DNA of 64,000 nt from JADLHS01 sp020848635. GTDB lineage: Bacteria > Verrucomicrobiota > Verrucomicrobiia > Limisphaerales > JADLHS01. The DNA lies in the NCBI GenBank assembly GCA_037044975.1, contig JBAOIL010000014.1, positions 1 through 64,000 of the forward strand, in the 5' to 3' direction. Made by a program: the position numbers and the translations under genes. The notes beneath the pieces were generated by a model that was not told the origin of the DNA, did not search any database, and worked only from the letters and a program-made list of their open reading frames with translations. Below, in pieces: positions 61,917-64,000 of the stretch. Numbering within the stretch: the stretch's first letter is position 1; every line of letters begins with the position of its first letter.

Positions 61917-64000
61917 ATGAGAATCGTTAACGCCAAGCACCGCCTCTTGGTCGAAACCCTGCTGATCTTCGCCAGTTGCGAGGCGATCCTCATGTGGCTG
62001 CTGCCGCGATTCCTCCCCGACCTGCAGTCCGGATGGGCGGCGACCAGCGACGTGACCTTGCTGACACTGACGGCCGGGGCGCTGCTCTGGTGGCGGTTCA
62101 GCCGGCACTATCAAATTGCGGAAATCCGCCGCCGCGCCGAGGCCGAACAGTGGGCGGCGGAACTGCGCCAGGTGAACACCACCCTGCAAAGCCGAAGCCG
62201 GCGAACGCGAGAGCGCCCAGGCGTTTCTTCGCGCCGTGGTGGAGAATCTCCCGATCCCGGTGTTCATCAAAGAGGCCCGGGAACTCCGGTTCGTCCTCTG
62301 GAACCGCGCGGGTGAGGAACTGACCGGGATTCCCAGTGCCGAGATGATCGGCAAGAGCGACCACGATTTTTTCCCCGCCGCGGATGCCGCGCTGTATGTC
62401 GCCCGCGATCGCGCGGCGTTGACGAGCCGGGGCGTTTTGGAGACGGCGGAGGAGACGATCCAGACACGGCATCACGGCGCGCGGATCACGCATGTTTGGA
62501 AAGTCCCCATCTTCGACGCCGCCGGGCAGCCGACCCACCTGCTGGGCATTTCCGAAGACATCACCGAGCGCAAACGCATCGCGGTGACGTTGCAGCAAAG
62601 CGAGGAGCGCTTCCGTTTGCTGGTGGAACAGTCCCCCGATGTGATCGGCATTTACCAGGATACCCGCCTCGTCTTTATCAATGCCACCGGCGTCCGCCTG
62701 CTCGGCGCCCAAACCCCGGCGGAATTGCTGGGGCGGAAGAGCGAACAAATGGTCCATCCGGATGACTTCCCCGACGTGAAAGACCGCATCCAGCGCCGGT
62801 TGGCCGGCGAGACGGGCGTGTACCCGGCCGAAGTGCGCTACCTGCGCCTGGATGGGACGACGCTCCTGATGGAAGTCAGTGCCGCGCCGATCACGTACGA
62901 GGGCCAGCCCGCCGTGCAATTCATTGCCCGCGACATCGGCGACCGGAAACGCAGCGAGGAACAGCTCCGCGTGCAAGCCTCCGCCCTCGACGCGGCCGCC
63001 AACGCCATCGTCATTACCGACCAGCGCGGCACGATCCAATCGGTTAACGCCGCCTTCACGACCCTGACCGGCTACACCGCCGCGGAAGCCGTCGGGCAGA
63101 ACCCGCGCCTCCTGAACAGCGGCCAGCAGGACGCCACCTTTTTTCGCAACCTGTGGCAGAGGATTTCCTCCGGCCAGGTCTGGAGCGGAGAAATGACGAA
63201 TCGCCGCAAGGACGGCAGCCTTTACTTCGAAGAGATGACGATCACCCCGTTGCTCAACGCGGCCGGGGGGATCGTGCGCTACATTGCCATCAAGCAAGAC
63301 ATCAGTGCGCGCAAGCGCGCCGAAGCGGCGCTTCAGGAAAATGCGGACTTGGCGACGTTGGAAGCGGAGGTGGGCACGGCCATCACCCAGGCTGGGAGCT
63401 TGGGGGAGATGCTCCAGCGCTGCAGCGAGGCCGTCGTGGTGCATCTGGACGGGGCGTTCACCCGCGTTTGGATCCTGAATGAAGCGGCGCAGATGCTGGA
63501 ATTGCAGGCCAGCGCCGGGTGCTACACGCATCTCGACGGCCCGCATGGCCGGGTGCCGGTCGGCCAATTCAAAATCGGACGGATCGCGCAGGAGCGCAAG
63601 GCGTACCTGACCAACCAGGTAGTGGGCGATCCGCGCGTCGCCGACCAGGCTTGGGCCCAACGTGAAGGCATGGTGGCTTTTGCGGGTTATCCGTTGATGT
63701 TGGCCGATCGCGTGATCGGCGTGGCCGCGATTTTCGCCCGACACCCGTTGGGGGATGCCACGCTGCAGGCGTTGGCGGTGATCGCCAACACCATCGCCGT
63801 GGGCATCGAGCGCAAGCAGGCGGAAGCGGCGCTCCGGGAATCCCGGCAGATCCTCGAAGGAATCCTCAACGCGATCCCGGTGCGGGTCTTTTGGAAAGAC
63901 CGGAACCTCGTTTACTTGGGGTGCAATGCCATCTTCGCGCGCGACGCAGGGTTTACCGATCACCACGATATCATCGGGAAGGATGATTACCAACTGGGCT
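61917..64000 (+). CDS. Membrane-bound multi-PAS/GAF sensor kinase, N-terminal part (truncated by the window, one frame break)
   Basis: Residues 10-65 include two hydrophobic segments (LLIFASCEAILMWLLPRFLP; SDVTLLTLTAGALLWWRF). After a change near 62188 the frame continues as a helix and at least four PAS domains (FLRAVVENLPIPVFIKEARE; LLVEQSPDVIGIYQDTRLVF; ALDAAANAIVITDQRGTIQS; EGILNAIPVRVFWKDRNLVY) with a GAF domain between them (LGEMLQRCSEAVVVHLDGAF). The gene runs off the window edge before any kinase domain. The length so far is about 690 residues. Its presence shows the island continues to the right. Confidence 0.8.

Noticed and set aside
36703..64000. KaiA gene in the Kai island
   Set aside because: No protein with KaiA features was seen; none is expected outside cyanobacteria.
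1..64000. CRISPR array
   Set aside because: No series of identical repeats with unique spacers of constant length was found. The only tandem repeat is the coding 21-base repeat at 57041.

Overview
The window is GC-rich (roughly 60 percent or more) and looks like chromosomal DNA from a soil or freshwater member of the Verrucomicrobiota, probably near the Limisphaerales/Pedosphaera group. I infer this from three things: a prepilin-like protein with an H-X9-DG C-terminus, secreted Ig/golvesin-type proteins with a shared FYRAR-like C-terminal tail, and a KaiC/KaiB locus embedded in PAS-rich kinases. No 16S rRNA or other decisive marker is present, so the assignment is tentative.

Layout. 0-15 kb: a secreted multidomain protein (partial), a ComM/YifB-type ATPase, a GYF_2 membrane protein, an Mrp-type Fe-S carrier ATPase, xylulokinase with slyX, thiH, a pirin with a divergent LysR regulator, infC, a DUF2851 protein, an HtrA-type protease and a small secreted protein. 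15-20 kb: a DUF6600 lipoprotein-like gene, tRNA-Arg(CCU) and a secreted glycosidase-like protein. 20-25 kb: a stress module with csbD, a stand-alone CheB catalytic domain, and a minus-strand run of small membrane peptide, ohr, dodecin, ferritin-like protein, KGG-type protein, nitroreductase and lipoprotein. 25-29.3 kb: a single-chain type IIG restriction-modification enzyme carrying an in-frame REP-doublet insertion, with the remnant of a second R-M gene just upstream. 29-36.4 kb: a prepilin-like protein, a PepSY membrane protein, an ABC exporter pair, a small membrane protein and a B12-binding radical SAM protein. 36.7-64 kb: an unbroken plus-strand signalling island with kaiC, two kaiB genes, six sensor kinases (two of them hybrids), three NarL-type regulators, several stand-alone receivers and a CheB-CheR-PAS protein. 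It continues past the window edge.

The most interesting signal is a short palindromic element, GGGGTNNNNACCCC followed by ATAG or ATGG. It occurs at least nine times, always between genes. In seven cases its end lies 32-38 nt upstream of an ATG, and a TAAGT-like block follows about 21 nt after it. It precedes csbD, the ohr/dodecin/ferritin run, the CheB unit, the radical SAM gene and several receivers and kinases of the Kai island. It therefore looks like a promoter/operator linking stress genes to the Kai/two-component island, possibly giving leaderless or nearly leaderless mRNAs.

A caution: at least 25 single-base frame breaks interrupt otherwise well-conserved proteins (yifB, the DUF6600 gene, radical SAM, kaiC, kaiB2, several kinases). 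They cluster in some genes and are absent from about 17 kb in the middle. Consensus errors in the assembly are the simplest explanation, so I annotate these genes as single loci and state where the frame changes.
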